DNA from: Streptomyces sp. SM11
GTDB lineage: Bacteria; Actinomycetota; Actinomycetes; Streptomycetales; Streptomycetaceae
Length of the DNA stretch: 64,000 nucleotides
Assembly: GCF_002910905.1 (NCBI RefSeq)
Contig: NZ_NEUE01000246.1
Coordinates: 1 to 64,000, forward strand
Direction: 5' to 3'
Positions 46,201 to 56,900 of this stretch are shown piece after piece. The position numbers and the translations under genes are program-made. The notes under the pieces were generated by a model. The model saw nothing but the letters and a program-made list of their open reading frames with translations, was not told where the DNA came from and did not search any database. Each line of letters starts with the position of its first letter. Position 1 is the stretch's first letter.

Positions 46201-47937
46201 GTGGACACCGGCCCGCTCACGGAGCTCCCGATCCAGGAACTCGTACGCCGCTTCGGCCACGAGGACCTTCCCGCGCCGGCTGACGCGAATGCGGCCGACC
46301 GCACAGCAGTGGAAGAGGACCGGCGGCTACGGCCCGCCGGACACGGCGAGTGGGCCGCCCGGCTGCGGCAAAGTGCCGCGGAAATCGCCGGGCTGCCGGT
46401 GGAGGAGATCCCCCTCGACCGACCGCTGGGCGAGGTGGGGTTCGACTCCATCGGCTTCACCCGCCTCGCGGTGGCGCTTCGCGAACGGTTCGGCGTCACC
46501 GTGCGCCCGACCGTCTTCTACGCCAGGCCCGACCTCACCTCGCTCGCCGCCCATCTGAGCATCACCCACCCCGAGACCTTCGCCAGGACCGAACGGAAGC
46601 CCGCCGCCCAGGCCGCACCCGCCCCGGGCCGCGCGGCAGCCGCGCCGTCCGGATACCCGCCGGTGGCCATCGTGGGCATCGGCGGACGGCTTCCCTCCTC
46701 CGCCGACCTGGAACAGTTCTGGCAGCACCTCGCCGCCGGCCGCGACCTCACTCGCCCGTACCCGATGGAGCGAGGTTTCTCCTCCCTGGTGTTCCCGCAG
46801 GGCCTGCGCGGCTCCTTCGTGGAGGACGTGGACGCCTTCGACGCCGGGCTCTTCCGCATCTCGCCCCGCGAGGCGGCGCAGATGGACCCGCAGCAGCGCC
46901 TGCTGCTGCACGCCGCGCACGAGGCCGTACTCGACTCGGGCCAGGTCCCCGCGGCGCTCGCCGGCAGCCGGACCGGGGTCTTCGTCGGACTCAGCGGTAC
47001 GGACTACCTGAGCCTGCTCGGCCCCGGCTCGCCGGAGATGGGCGACCACTTCCTGATCGGCAACGTCCCCTCGATCGCGGCGAACCGCATCTCCTACGTG
47101 TTCGACCTGCACGGCCCCAGCTCCGTCTTCGACACCGCCTGCTCCAGCTCGCTCGTCGCCGTGCACCGGGCGGCCCGCGCCCTCCAGCAGGGCGACTGCG
47201 AACTGGCCCTGGCCGGCGGGGCGAACCTCCTGCTGTCGCCGCACGGGTTCACCGGTCTGCGCCGCGCCGGGATGCTCAGCCCCGACGGCCGCTGCAAGAC
47301 CTTCGACGAACGCGCGGACGGCTACGGCAGGGGCGAGGGTGTGGCGCTCCTGGCCCTCAAACTGCTGGACCGGGCCCTCGCCGACGGCGATCCGGTGCAC
47401 GGCGTCCTGATCGGCTCGGCGGAGAACCACGGGGGGCACACGCACTCGCTCACGGTCCCCAACCCGCAGGCACAGCGCGACGTCGTGCTCGCGGCACACC
47501 GGGCGGCAGCCGTGGCGCCCGACACGATCGACTACATCGAGGCGCACGGCACCGGGACCCCGCTCGGCGACCCGATCGAGATCGACGCCCTGAAGGAGGC
47601 GTTTGACCGCCTGTACACCGACTGGGGGGTCCCGGTCGTCCCGGGGCGCACCGGCCTCGGATCGGTCAAGACGAACATCGGCCACCTGGAGGCCGCGGCG
47701 GGTGTCGCAGGCGTCGTGAAGGTCCTGCTGGCGATGCGTCACCGCACGCTGCCCGGCCTGGTGGACCTGCGGACGCCGAGTCCGATGCTCGACCTCGCTG
47801 GCAGTCCGTTCCGGATCCAGGCAGCCGCACAGACATGGGAAACACCTGAGGGGAGGCCGGCACGGGTCGGCGTCAGCTCGTTCGGTATGGGAGGTAGCAA
47901 CGTGCACGTGGTAGTCGAAGAGGCGGGACAGCGTTGA
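43228..47937 (+). CDS. kirAIII: Hybrid NRPS-PKS: C-A(Gly)-T-KS (KirAIII-like)
   Basis: 1569 residues. After a short N-terminal docking-like helix come C (58-485, HHLITDG from His185), A (510-1001; YTSGSTGRPKG, FDISGLEL, NMYGPTETT, NGKVD) and T (1040-1112, Ser1074 in GFDSIGF). KS follows (1145-1566, Cys1305; HGTGT and KTNIGH present). The specificity pocket reads D-I-L-Q-L-G-M-I-W-K, essentially the textbook glycine code. It would condense the polyketide acyl chain with glycine, making the amide, and pass it to KS for further extension. Downstream DH and KR are on the next protein, so this module is split as well. GTG/ATGA overlaps at both ends couple it to its neighbours. Confidence 0.94.
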   Translation: MSTDLRELLTAIAAGKVSEEVAELLVRGLVDPTAPEQAPAAVSAAPVAAAPRPPSGSYPLSRGQAALWALHADDPQAVSYNLPLGLWLGEGVEPDRLVEALTATVRRHPELSVSVRLAATGPVQQATGRTPEVTRLDLSHATEGELAARVGNLVRRPFDLEQDPLYRLWLVATPGGATLLLLVFHHLITDGVSSHLLLRDIVACHDALAAGRELPPLEQAASYAEFVDWQRAMLAAPETEEHRLWWLDRLAGASTAPVLETLADRRRGGPASHASGEMVQLRLPHSTWAAVQDTARRGGLTPFSVVLGAFLALLHRHSGHRDLSVMVPTDGRPSQRFDRTVGYLINPVVLRVDCDPDDSFAGLMATVGTRMAEAEEHGAYPFASVVDDLRRTTGAEAGFDIGFYLQQGVGGDQDMADGQSVFRDALDLTQEGENDLVVEVVVRDTGVLLYLKYDPELFDRSTAERLAEHYRLLLDAVTADPSVRVGDLDPLAPAEQRTVERANATRTERPHDVTAADLVLARAGRSPGRTAVVDAEGTLTYAELAGQVHALTRILVEQGVRRGDVVGVLVGRRAALVVALLAVHAAGAAYVPLDPDFPAARLAHITADAAPTAVIVDPRLADRLPGEAPGARIPLTVLAPEEQTVAPVARRDGDLAYVLYTSGSTGRPKGVEICHGNLVNLLAATAERPGCSEDDTLLAVTTAGFDISGLELLLPLTRGATVHIAPEDVVRDGFALAELIGDAGATVVQATPATWEMLLQAGWTGRVRRLLCGGEALNAELADRLLDRCDELWNMYGPTETTIWSSAQRIRRGGPVTVGTPLANTTFRTAGPDGSPVPFGAIGELLIGGDGVARGYRGKLELTEERFVRDPATGDRLYRTGDLARWSADGEMTLLGRADRQVKLRGHRIELGEIEAALRRAGEAGGAGGIGDARVAVREDLPGLPRLVAFVTAAAEVAEAVAERVRAWLPEYMLPSRTVALARFPLTPNGKVDTGPLTELPIQELVRRFGHEDLPAPADANAADRTAVEEDRRLRPAGHGEWAARLRQSAAEIAGLPVEEIPLDRPLGEVGFDSIGFTRLAVALRERFGVTVRPTVFYARPDLTSLAAHLSITHPETFARTERKPAAQAAPAPGRAAAAPSGYPPVAIVGIGGRLPSSADLEQFWQHLAAGRDLTRPYPMERGFSSLVFPQGLRGSFVEDVDAFDAGLFRISPREAAQMDPQQRLLLHAAHEAVLDSGQVPAALAGSRTGVFVGLSGTDYLSLLGPGSPEMGDHFLIGNVPSIAANRISYVFDLHGPSSVFDTACSSSLVAVHRAARALQQGDCELALAGGANLLLSPHGFTGLRRAGMLSPDGRCKTFDERADGYGRGEGVALLALKLLDRALADGDPVHGVLIGSAENHGGHTHSLTVPNPQAQRDVVLAAHRAAAVAPDTIDYIEAHGTGTPLGDPIEIDALKEAFDRLYTDWGVPVVPGRTGLGSVKTNIGHLEAAAGVAGVVKVLLAMRHRTLPGLVDLRTPSPMLDLAGSPFRIQAAAQTWETPEGRPARVGVSSFGMGGSNVHVVVEEAGQR

Positions 47938-50900
47938 TGAACGGCACCACTGAGGACAGGAACGCCCGGCTGGTCGTACTGTCCGCCGACGGCCCCGAAC
48001 AGCTCGACGGGTACCGGGCCGAGTTGTCCACCTGGCTGGAGGAGCACCCGTCGGCCTCCCTGGACGGCGTCGCCCACACCCTGCGCGTCGGTCGGGAACC
48101 GCTGAGCAACCGGCTCGCCCTGGTCGTGACGAGCACCGCCGAACTGGCCGCGCGGCTGCGTGACGGGGATGGCCTCGTCACCGGCACCGCGCCGGCCGCC
48201 GGCTCCGGCGACGCCGGTCCCGTCTCCACCGAGGACCTGGCAGAGGCCGCCCGCCTGTGGGTCGCCGGCCGGGACGTCGCGCTCCCCGAGGCGCCCGGTG
48301 ACCGGCCGGTGCGGCTCTCGCTGCCCCGCCCCCCGCGGCCGACCAGGCGCTACTGGATCAAGCCCCCGGCCGCCCTGACAACCGCCGATCCGGCACCCGC
48401 GGCACCTGTCGCTTCGACACCTCACGCTCCGGCCCCCGCCGCCCCGGCCGCCGGACGCTCCGAACGGCTGCTGACCGGTGAGGAATTCTACCTGCGCGAC
48501 CATGCCCTGGGCAGCATCCGGATCCTGCCCGCAGTGGCGGCCCTCGAATTCGCGGTGGCCGCCGCCGAGCAGCAGGGCCACGGCCGTGCCACCGGCATCG
48601 TCAACGTGCTGTGGGCCCGCCCCGTGCTCGTCGAGGACGAGGCGGTACGCGTACGCCTGCACCTCGTGCCTACGGCCGACGGAGTGTCCTACGAGGTTCG
48701 CCAGGACGACGGCACCGCCGACGGCACGCTCTGCTCCGCGGGCACCCTCCGCTTCGGGCCCCACGGCTCGGGGAACGGCTCCGCCGCGCCGCACCTCGAC
48801 CTGGACGCGATCCGTGCCGGGCTGCCCCGTACGGCCACCGCCGAGGAGTGCTACGAGGTCTTCGGCGCGCTCGGCGCCGGCTACGGACCCAGTCTCCAGG
48901 GGCTGCGTTCCGTACGGTCCGCGCCCGGCGAGGTCCTCGCGCGCGTCGCCGTACCCGCGGCGGCCGACCTCCCGTTCTCCGACTTCGCCCTGCACCCATC
49001 GCTGCTCGACGCGATGCTCCAGGCCTGCCTGTGGACCGACGAGGACCCCTCGGCCCCGCGCGCACGGGAACTGCCCTTTGCCCTGGACGCCGTCGAAATC
49101 TTCGGACCGGCCCCCGAGCAGGGTCACGTGCACGCTGTTAGGACCGCGGCCGGACACGACGTCACCCTCGCCGACGACCTGGGCCGGGTCTGCCTGCGGC
49201 TTCGCGCCGTGGTCACCCGACCGGTCGACGGTGCGGCCCGGCTGGACGACACCGTCGCCGCGCACCTGCTCGTTCAGCGATGGCAGGACGCCCCGGCACC
49301 GGCCGGAAGCCCGCCCGTACGTATCGTGGCGATCGGTCAGGAGAGCTTCCCGGGAGCCGAAGCGGGCACCGTGGACTCCCTCTTCCCCCGCGATGAGGAA
49401 CTCCTCGTCGTGCATACCGGTGAGGGTGACCCGCTGCCCGCCCTCACCGGTCTCTACCGCTCCTGGGCGGCCCAGCCGACCCGCAGCCCGGTGCGCGTGC
49501 TGCACGTGTTCCGTACGTCCGGCGGGGTCGAGGACGCGCGCGCCCAGGCCGTGGACGGATTTGCGCGGGCCCTCGCCAACGAGGACCCGCAGTTCCTCGT
49601 CTCGGCGGTCGACGCGGGCACGGCCGGCCTCGTCGGCACCGTCGGGTCCGAGGCCCGCGCCCCCCACGAGTTCCGGGTCAGGTACGCGGCTGGCGGCCGA
49701 CAGGTGCCCCGCTGGGAGCCCGTCACCCCCGCCCCGGCACCGCTCGCACCGCACGGTACCGTGCTGGTCACCGGAGGCGCGGGCGCGCTGGGCCGCAGGC
49801 TCGTCGCGCATCTGGGCGGCGGCGCCCGCTACGTCCTGACGGGACGTTCGGCGCAGGCCGACCTCACAGAGCTGCGCGCAGCCGGCCTCGACGTCCACTA
49901 CTTGGCAGCCGACCTGGGCGCCCCCGGTGCCGCCGCCGACCTCGTCGAGCGGATCCATGCCGGCTTCGGCCCGCTCCACGGGGTGCTGCACCTCGCCGGG
50001 ACCACCGACGACGCACTGCTGGTCGGCAAGAGCGACCTGCGGAGCGCGGCCGTGCTGGGCCCCAAGGTGCGCGGCACCGTCGAGCTGGACCGGGCCACCG
50101 CGGGCGACCCCCTCGGCTTCTTCATCTCCTTCTCGTCGATGTCCGGCGCCGCAGGAAGCCCCGGCCAGAGCGACTATGCCTACGCCAACAGATTCCTGGA
50201 CGCGTTCGCGGCCTGGCGCCAGGGCAGCGCACGCCCCGGCCGGAGCCTCTCGGTGCTCTGGTCGCTGTGGGCGGACGGGGGCATACGCGTCGAGGCCGAC
50301 GAGGCCACGGCCGCCAGGGCGGCACGTCGGATCGGGCTGGTGGCGATGCCGACGGACGCCGGACTGGCGGCCTTCGACCGGGCCCTTGGCCACGACGGCG
50401 ACCACGTCATGGTGGCGTACGGCACCCTGGTGCGGCTGCGCGAGATGCTGAACGCGCCGGCGCCGTCGCCTCCGACCGGCCCTTCCGCCACGCCTGCGGT
50501 GCCTGCCGCACCTGTCGTCCCGGCCGCGGCGTCCGGCCCGACCGTCTCGTCCACGGAGCCGGCGCTCGCTCTCGCCGACGTGGCGGAGGACTTCCTGCGT
50601 GGGGTGCTTGCCGAAGTCTTCGAGTTCCCGGCGCAGGAGATGGAGGCCGATGCGCCGTTTGAGCGGTTCGGCATCGACTCGCTGCTGATCATGGACCTGA
50701 CCCGGCGTCTGGAGGAGCACTTCGGATCGCTTCCGAAGACACTGTTCTTCGAGTACCAGGACCTGAGTTCCCTCGCGGGCTGGTTCATCGAGCATCACGG
50801 ACCCCGCCTCGTGGAACTGGCGCCCGCGCCCGCTGCCGCGCAGTCGGCTCAGTCGGCACCCCCGGCCACCGCCGCGCCGGAGCCCGTTGCCGCCGCCCCG

Positions 50901-53900
50901 GCGGTGCTTCCCGCGACTTCCTCTGTAGCTACCGCTGCCCCCACGGCGTTCCCCGGAACGACCGCAACCCTCGCTCCCGCCGGGCCGATGCCCATCGCCA
51001 TCGTCGGCGTCGCCGCCCGCTTCGCCGAGTCGGACACCCTCGACCAGTTCTGGGACCACCTCAGGGCGGGCCGCGACCTGATCACCGAGATCCCGGCGGA
51101 CCGATGGAACTGGCGGGACTACGACGAGGCCACCCCCGCGGACCGCGCGGCCAGGTACAGCCGCTGGGGCAGCTTCCTGCACGGGATCGACATGTTCGAC
51201 CCGCTCTTCTTCGGCATCTCGCCGCGCGAGGCGGAGATCGTCGATCCCCAGGAACGGCTCTTCCTCCAGACCGTCTGGCACGCCATAGAGGACTCCGGAC
51301 ACACCCGGGCAGACCTGCGCTCCCGCCGGGTCGGCGTCTACGCGGGCGCGATGTACGGGCTCTACCAGCTGCACGAGGCCGAGGACGGCCGGATCGGCGC
51401 CTCCTCGCACGCCTCCATCGCCAACCGCGTCTCGTACACCCTCGGCCTCACCGGCCCCAGCCTGGGCGTGGACACGATGTGTTCCTCCTCGCTGACGGCC
51501 ATCCACCTGGCCGTCCGCGACCTGCGTGCCGGGGACACCGACCTGGCCGTCGCAGGCGGGGTCAACCTGCACGTCCACCCGTACAAGTACCGCTTCCTGG
51601 GCCAGGGCAGCTTCACCTCCAGCGACGGCCGGTGCCGCAGCTTCGGCGCGGACGGCGACGGCTACGTCCCCGGTGAGGGCGTCGGCGCGGTCCTGCTCCG
51701 GCCGCTGGCGGACGCCGTCAGGGATGGCGACCACATCCACGGCGTCATCCTCGGGACCAGCGTCAACCACGGCGGCAAGACGAACGGCTTCACCGTGCCC
51801 AGCCCCGTCGCCCAGGGCGACCTGGTCACCCGGGCGCTCGCCGAGGCGGGCGTCGCCCCGGCCACCCTCGGCTACCTGGAGGCGCACGGCACCGGCACGG
51901 CCCTCGGCGACCCCGTCGAGATCCGGGGCCTGGCTCGCGCGCTGGCCGAGGCAGGACTGCCCGCAGGCAGTCTGCCGATCGGTTCGGTCAAGTCCAACGT
52001 CGGCCACCTCGAAGCGGCCTCCGGCATGGCCGGACTGTGCAAGGTGCTGCTGCAGATGCGGCACGGCAGCCTCGTGCCGTCCCTGCACGCGGACCCGCCG
52101 AACCCGAACATCGACTTCGACTCCACGCCGCTGCGCGTACAGGGCGGCCTCGCCCCCTGGCCCCGGCCCGAGGGGACTCCCCGGCGCGCAGGCCTCAGCT
52201 CCTTCGGCGCGGGCGGGGCCAACGCCCACCTCGTCCTGGAGGAGTACGTCACGCCGCCCGCCGCAACACAGGAACCGGGCCCTTACCTGTTCCCGCTCTC
52301 CACCCGGGTGCCCGAGCGGCTCCCGGTACTGGCCGCCGAGCTGGCGGACGCCCTGGAACGGGGCCTGGCGGACGGCTCGGCGCCCCACCCCGCCGACGTC
52401 GCGTTCACCCTTCAGCAGGGCCGCGAGGAATGGGTGGATCGCATGGTCGTCCAGGCCTCCACCATCCCCGAACTGGTCGCCAGGCTGCGCGGTGACGACC
52501 CGGCAAGAGTCTGGACCGGCAGCGCGCGCGGCCCCGCGGCCTCCCGGGCCGCCGCGCCCACGAGCACCGACCCGGCGGCGATCGCCGCCGCCTGGGCGGC
52601 CGGAGCCCCGGTCTCGTGGCCGACCAGGACCGGCAGCAGGGTGCCGCTGCCCGGCTACCCCTTCGAGGAACTCCGCTGCTGGCTCACCGAGACCATCTGG
52701 TCGCCGCCCGCCGGGCGGAGCACGGCGGGTCCAGTGCACCCGCTGCTCGACGGGATCGACCCGGCCGAGAGCCTGGACGGCCTCACCTACCGGACCGTCT
52801 TCCGCCCCGAACACCTCTACATCGACGGCCACCGGCTGGGCGACACGCGGCTGCTGCCTGCCGCCGCCGCCCTGGAGATGGCCCGCGCCGCAGCCGAGTC
52901 CGCCGGGGCGGGGGAGCGGCTGCGGTTGTCCCACGTCCGCTGGCTGCGGCCCTTCGTGGTGGACGGCACCGCGCGCACGGCCAGGACCCGGCTGCGCCGG
53001 GGCGACACCGGCACCAGGTTCGACCTGCGCGACGACACCGGCGAACTGTTGGCCGAAGGCCGGGTGGAGACCCTGCCTGCGCAGGCCGAGCAGACGATCG
53101 ACATCGAGGCCCTGCGGGCCCGGCTCGACCGACGCCACGAGGGCACCGGCCTCTACGCCGACCTCACGGACGCCGGACTGGTCTACGGGCCTGCCCTGCG
53201 GACCGTCGAATGGATCGCCGCGGGCGACGGTGAGGCACTCGTACGCCTGCGGATTCCCGCCGAGGCCGCCCCGTTCGCCGGCTGTGCCCTCCACCCCTCG
53301 ATGATCGACGGCGCCCTGCACGCCTTCGCCGTGCTCAGGGACCGGGACAGCGGTCCCGCGATGGTCCCGTACGCACTCACCGCCGCCGAGGTCCACGCCC
53401 CGGTGACCGACCTCGGGTATGCCCACGTACGCGCCGTCGGCGCCGACCGCTACAACCTGACTCTGACCGACTCCGACGGGCACGTCCGGGTGCGGCTGCG
53501 CGATCTGTCGCTGCGGCCCGCGCCCGGTACCGCCCGGCCTGCGACGGGCAGGCACGCCGCCGTGACGGCCGCAGCCGAGGAGTCCGCCGTCGCGACAGCC
53601 GCAGCCGACGACCTGATGTTCGTACCGCACTGGACCGAACTGCCCGCCAGGACCCCGCAGCCGCTCCCCGCGGGGGCGGGCACCTGGCTCGTACACGGAC
53701 CTGACTCCGCACCGCTGGCGGCCGTCCTGCGCGCCCGCCTCGGCGGCGCCGTCGTCACCCTCGACCACGACCGTGTGGCCACCGCGCCCGGCCGGCCCGA
53801 CCACGTGATCCTGCTCGCTCCGGGCGCCGGGGCCAGGACCGACGACGCTGACGCGCTCGAAGCGGCGCAGGAACGCGGCGTCCTCGCCCTGTTCCGGCTC

Positions 53901-56900
53901 GCCAAGGTTCTCCACGGGACCCGCTCGGCGGTCCGCCTCACCGTGATCACCGAGGACGTCCTCAGCACGGCCGGCGAGCCCGTCGACAATCCGTACGCGG
54001 CCGGGCTGCACGGCCTCGCGCTGTCGCTCGCCCAGGAACACCCCCGCTGGCAGGTGACCGTCGTCGACCGGTCCTCCGCCGACGCCCCCGCCGCGGACGT
54101 CCTCGACGCCCCCGCCGGAGGCCCCTACGCCCTGCGCGGCAGGGTGCTCCACCACCGCCGGCTCGTCCCGGTCGCCGCCACGCCCCCGCAGGAGCGGATC
54201 CGCAGGGACGGCACCTATCTGATACTCGGCGGGGCCGGAGGCATCGGCCTCGAACTCACCGAATGGCTGGTACGGGACCACCGGGCCAAGGTCGTCCTCC
54301 TTGGCCGCAGCGAACTGGACGCCGCGCGCCGCGCGCGGCTGCGGGCCATCGACCCCGACGGGACTTTCGTCTCCTACCGCAGGGCCGACGCGACCGATCC
54401 CGCCGCGCTGCGCGATGCCGTCGGGTGGACCAGGACCACCCACGGTGCGCTGCACGGAGTTTTTCACGCCACCATCGTCCTGCGCGACCAGACCGTCGCC
54501 ACGATGACGGAGGAGACCTTCCGCGCGGTCCTCGATGCCAAGGCACACACCTCGGTCGCCCTCCATGCCGCCCTGCGCGGCGCGGCCGGCCTGGACTTCG
54601 TCCTCTTCTTCTCCTCGGCGGTGGCCCTGTCCGGCAGCGCGGGCCAGAGCAACTACGCGGCCGGGTCCACCTTCGAGGACGCCTTCGCCCACCACCTCGA
54701 CGGGGTGCTCGGCGCCCGGGTGGCCGTCATCAACTGGGGCTACTGGGGAACCGTCGGCATCGTCGCCGACGAGCGCAACCGTGACCGGCTCGCCGCCGCG
54801 GGAATCCACTCGATCACCCCGGCCGAGGGGATGCACGCCGTGCACGCCGTGCTCGGACGCGAGGACCGGCAGGTCGTCGTGGTCAAGGCCGACGCGACCG
54901 CACTCGCCGCCGTCGGCGCCCAGCCGCGCGGGAGCGCGGGCGTCAACAGCGGTGCGTTTTCCGGCACAGGAGGGTCCTCCGGCGCAGGAGGGTCTTCTGA
55001 CACGCGTACGTCCTTGGAGGGCGTCGCGCCCGACGACGACGTCACCCTGGTGCCTGCCCAGGCCCAGCTCCCTCCGGTCGCCAGGCTGCTCACCGAGGCC
55101 GACGACGCCCGCCTGACCGAGGTCATGTGCGATTGGCTGTGGACGCTCTTCCAGGGCGAAGGGGTCTACCTCGGCGACGCCGAGAGCTGGAGCCCCGCCG
55201 CGCTTGAGGAGCGGCTGCGCATCGTCCCCGCGCAGCGGAGGCTCTTCACCGAGCTGCTGCGCCAGCTGACCGCGGGTGGTTTCCTGCACGACAGGGACGG
55301 AGCGTTCGTCACCGCCGGGCGCCGGGCCGCCGAGGACCCCGAGGGCGACCTGGTCGCGCTGTGCGACCGCAAGTCGGCGTTGAACCGCTTCGACCGGCTG
55401 CTGCGACCGTGTATGCGGAGCCTCTTCGGAGTGCTCCGCGGCAGCGTCCGCGCCACCGACGTGATGTTCCCCGGCGGCTCCAGTGCCCTCGTCGAGGGCG
55501 CCTACCGGGGCAGCCCGGTCGTTGACCGGGCCAACGAACTCGTCGTGGGAGCCGTCCAGGACCTGCTGCCCCGGCACGAGGGCCCCCTCACCGTCATCGA
55601 GATCGGCGCGGGCACCGGCGGCACCACCGCGAGCGTCCTCCCCGCCCTCGCAGCCTCGGGCAAGGAGGTCCATTACGTCTACACTGACATCTCCCGCGCC
55701 TTCCTGCGGCACGGGGAGCAGCGGTTCGCCGAGGAGCACCCCTACGTCCGCTTCCAGCGGCTCGACATCTCCGCCGACCCCGACACCCAGGGTTTCGCTT
55801 CCGGAAGCGCCGACCTGGTCGTGGCGGCCAACGTCCTGCACGCGACCGCTGACCTGCTCGCCACGCTGCGGGCCGTGACTCGGCTGCTCAGGCCCGGCGG
55901 ACGGCTGGTGCTCAACGAGGCCAGCAGCAACGTCCTCACCGCCACCCTCACCTTCGGTCTGCTCGACGGCTGGTGGCTGCACGAGGACGCCGAACTCCGC
56001 CTGCCTGGCTCGCCGTTGCTCTCCGCGTCCGGATGGCGTAAGGCCCTCGCGCTGGCCGGCTTCACCCGCAGCAGGGCCCTGCCCGCGGACGAGGGGCTGA
56101 GCCAGCACGTGGTGGTCGCGGAAACGGCACTGGACGGAGCGGCACACGCCCCCGCCGTGGCGGCGGCCTCGGCCCAACGCCCGTTCGAAGCATGGCAGTC
56201 GGCGCCCCCTGCACCGTCGAGCGGGGGAGCCGACGCACTGCTGGAGGCCGCGCGCGAGTACGTGAAGGGAGCCTTCGCGCAGATCCTCCAGGTCCCGCGC
56301 GAACGTCTCTGGCTGGACGAGACGTACGAGAACTTCGGTGTCGACTCCCTGACCGTCCCGCTCATCGTGGATGTCCTGGCCGAGAGCATGGGCGACCTGC
56401 CCATGTCGCTGCTGTTCGAGTACCCGACGGTCCGTGAGGTCGCCGACTACCTGGTGGAGCGGCACCCGGACCGGGTGCGCGCACTCCTTCCCGCACCGGC
56501 CGACTCGCCTGTCACCGCACAGACTGACCCCGCACCAGCCGTCTCGCCGGTCACCGGGACGGAGGTACGTCCGGCCGGACGCCCGGCGGAGTCCGTGACG
56601 GGCACCGACCACCGGATCGCGATCGTCGGCGTCGCCGGCCGCTACCCCCGCGCCGGGGACCTGGACACCTTCTGGGAGAATCTGCGCTCGGGCCGCGACT
56701 GCGTGACCGAGGTCCCGGCCGACCGCTGGGACCACCGGGCCTCCGGCACCGCCGACGGCCGGCCGGTCGGCCGGTGGGGCGGATTTCTCGACGGCATCGA
56801 CGAGTTCGATCCCCGCTTCTTCCAGATGTCTCTGCGCGAAGCAGAACTGACGGACCCTCAGGAGCGTCTGTTCCTCCAGTCCTCCTGGCACGCGCTGGAG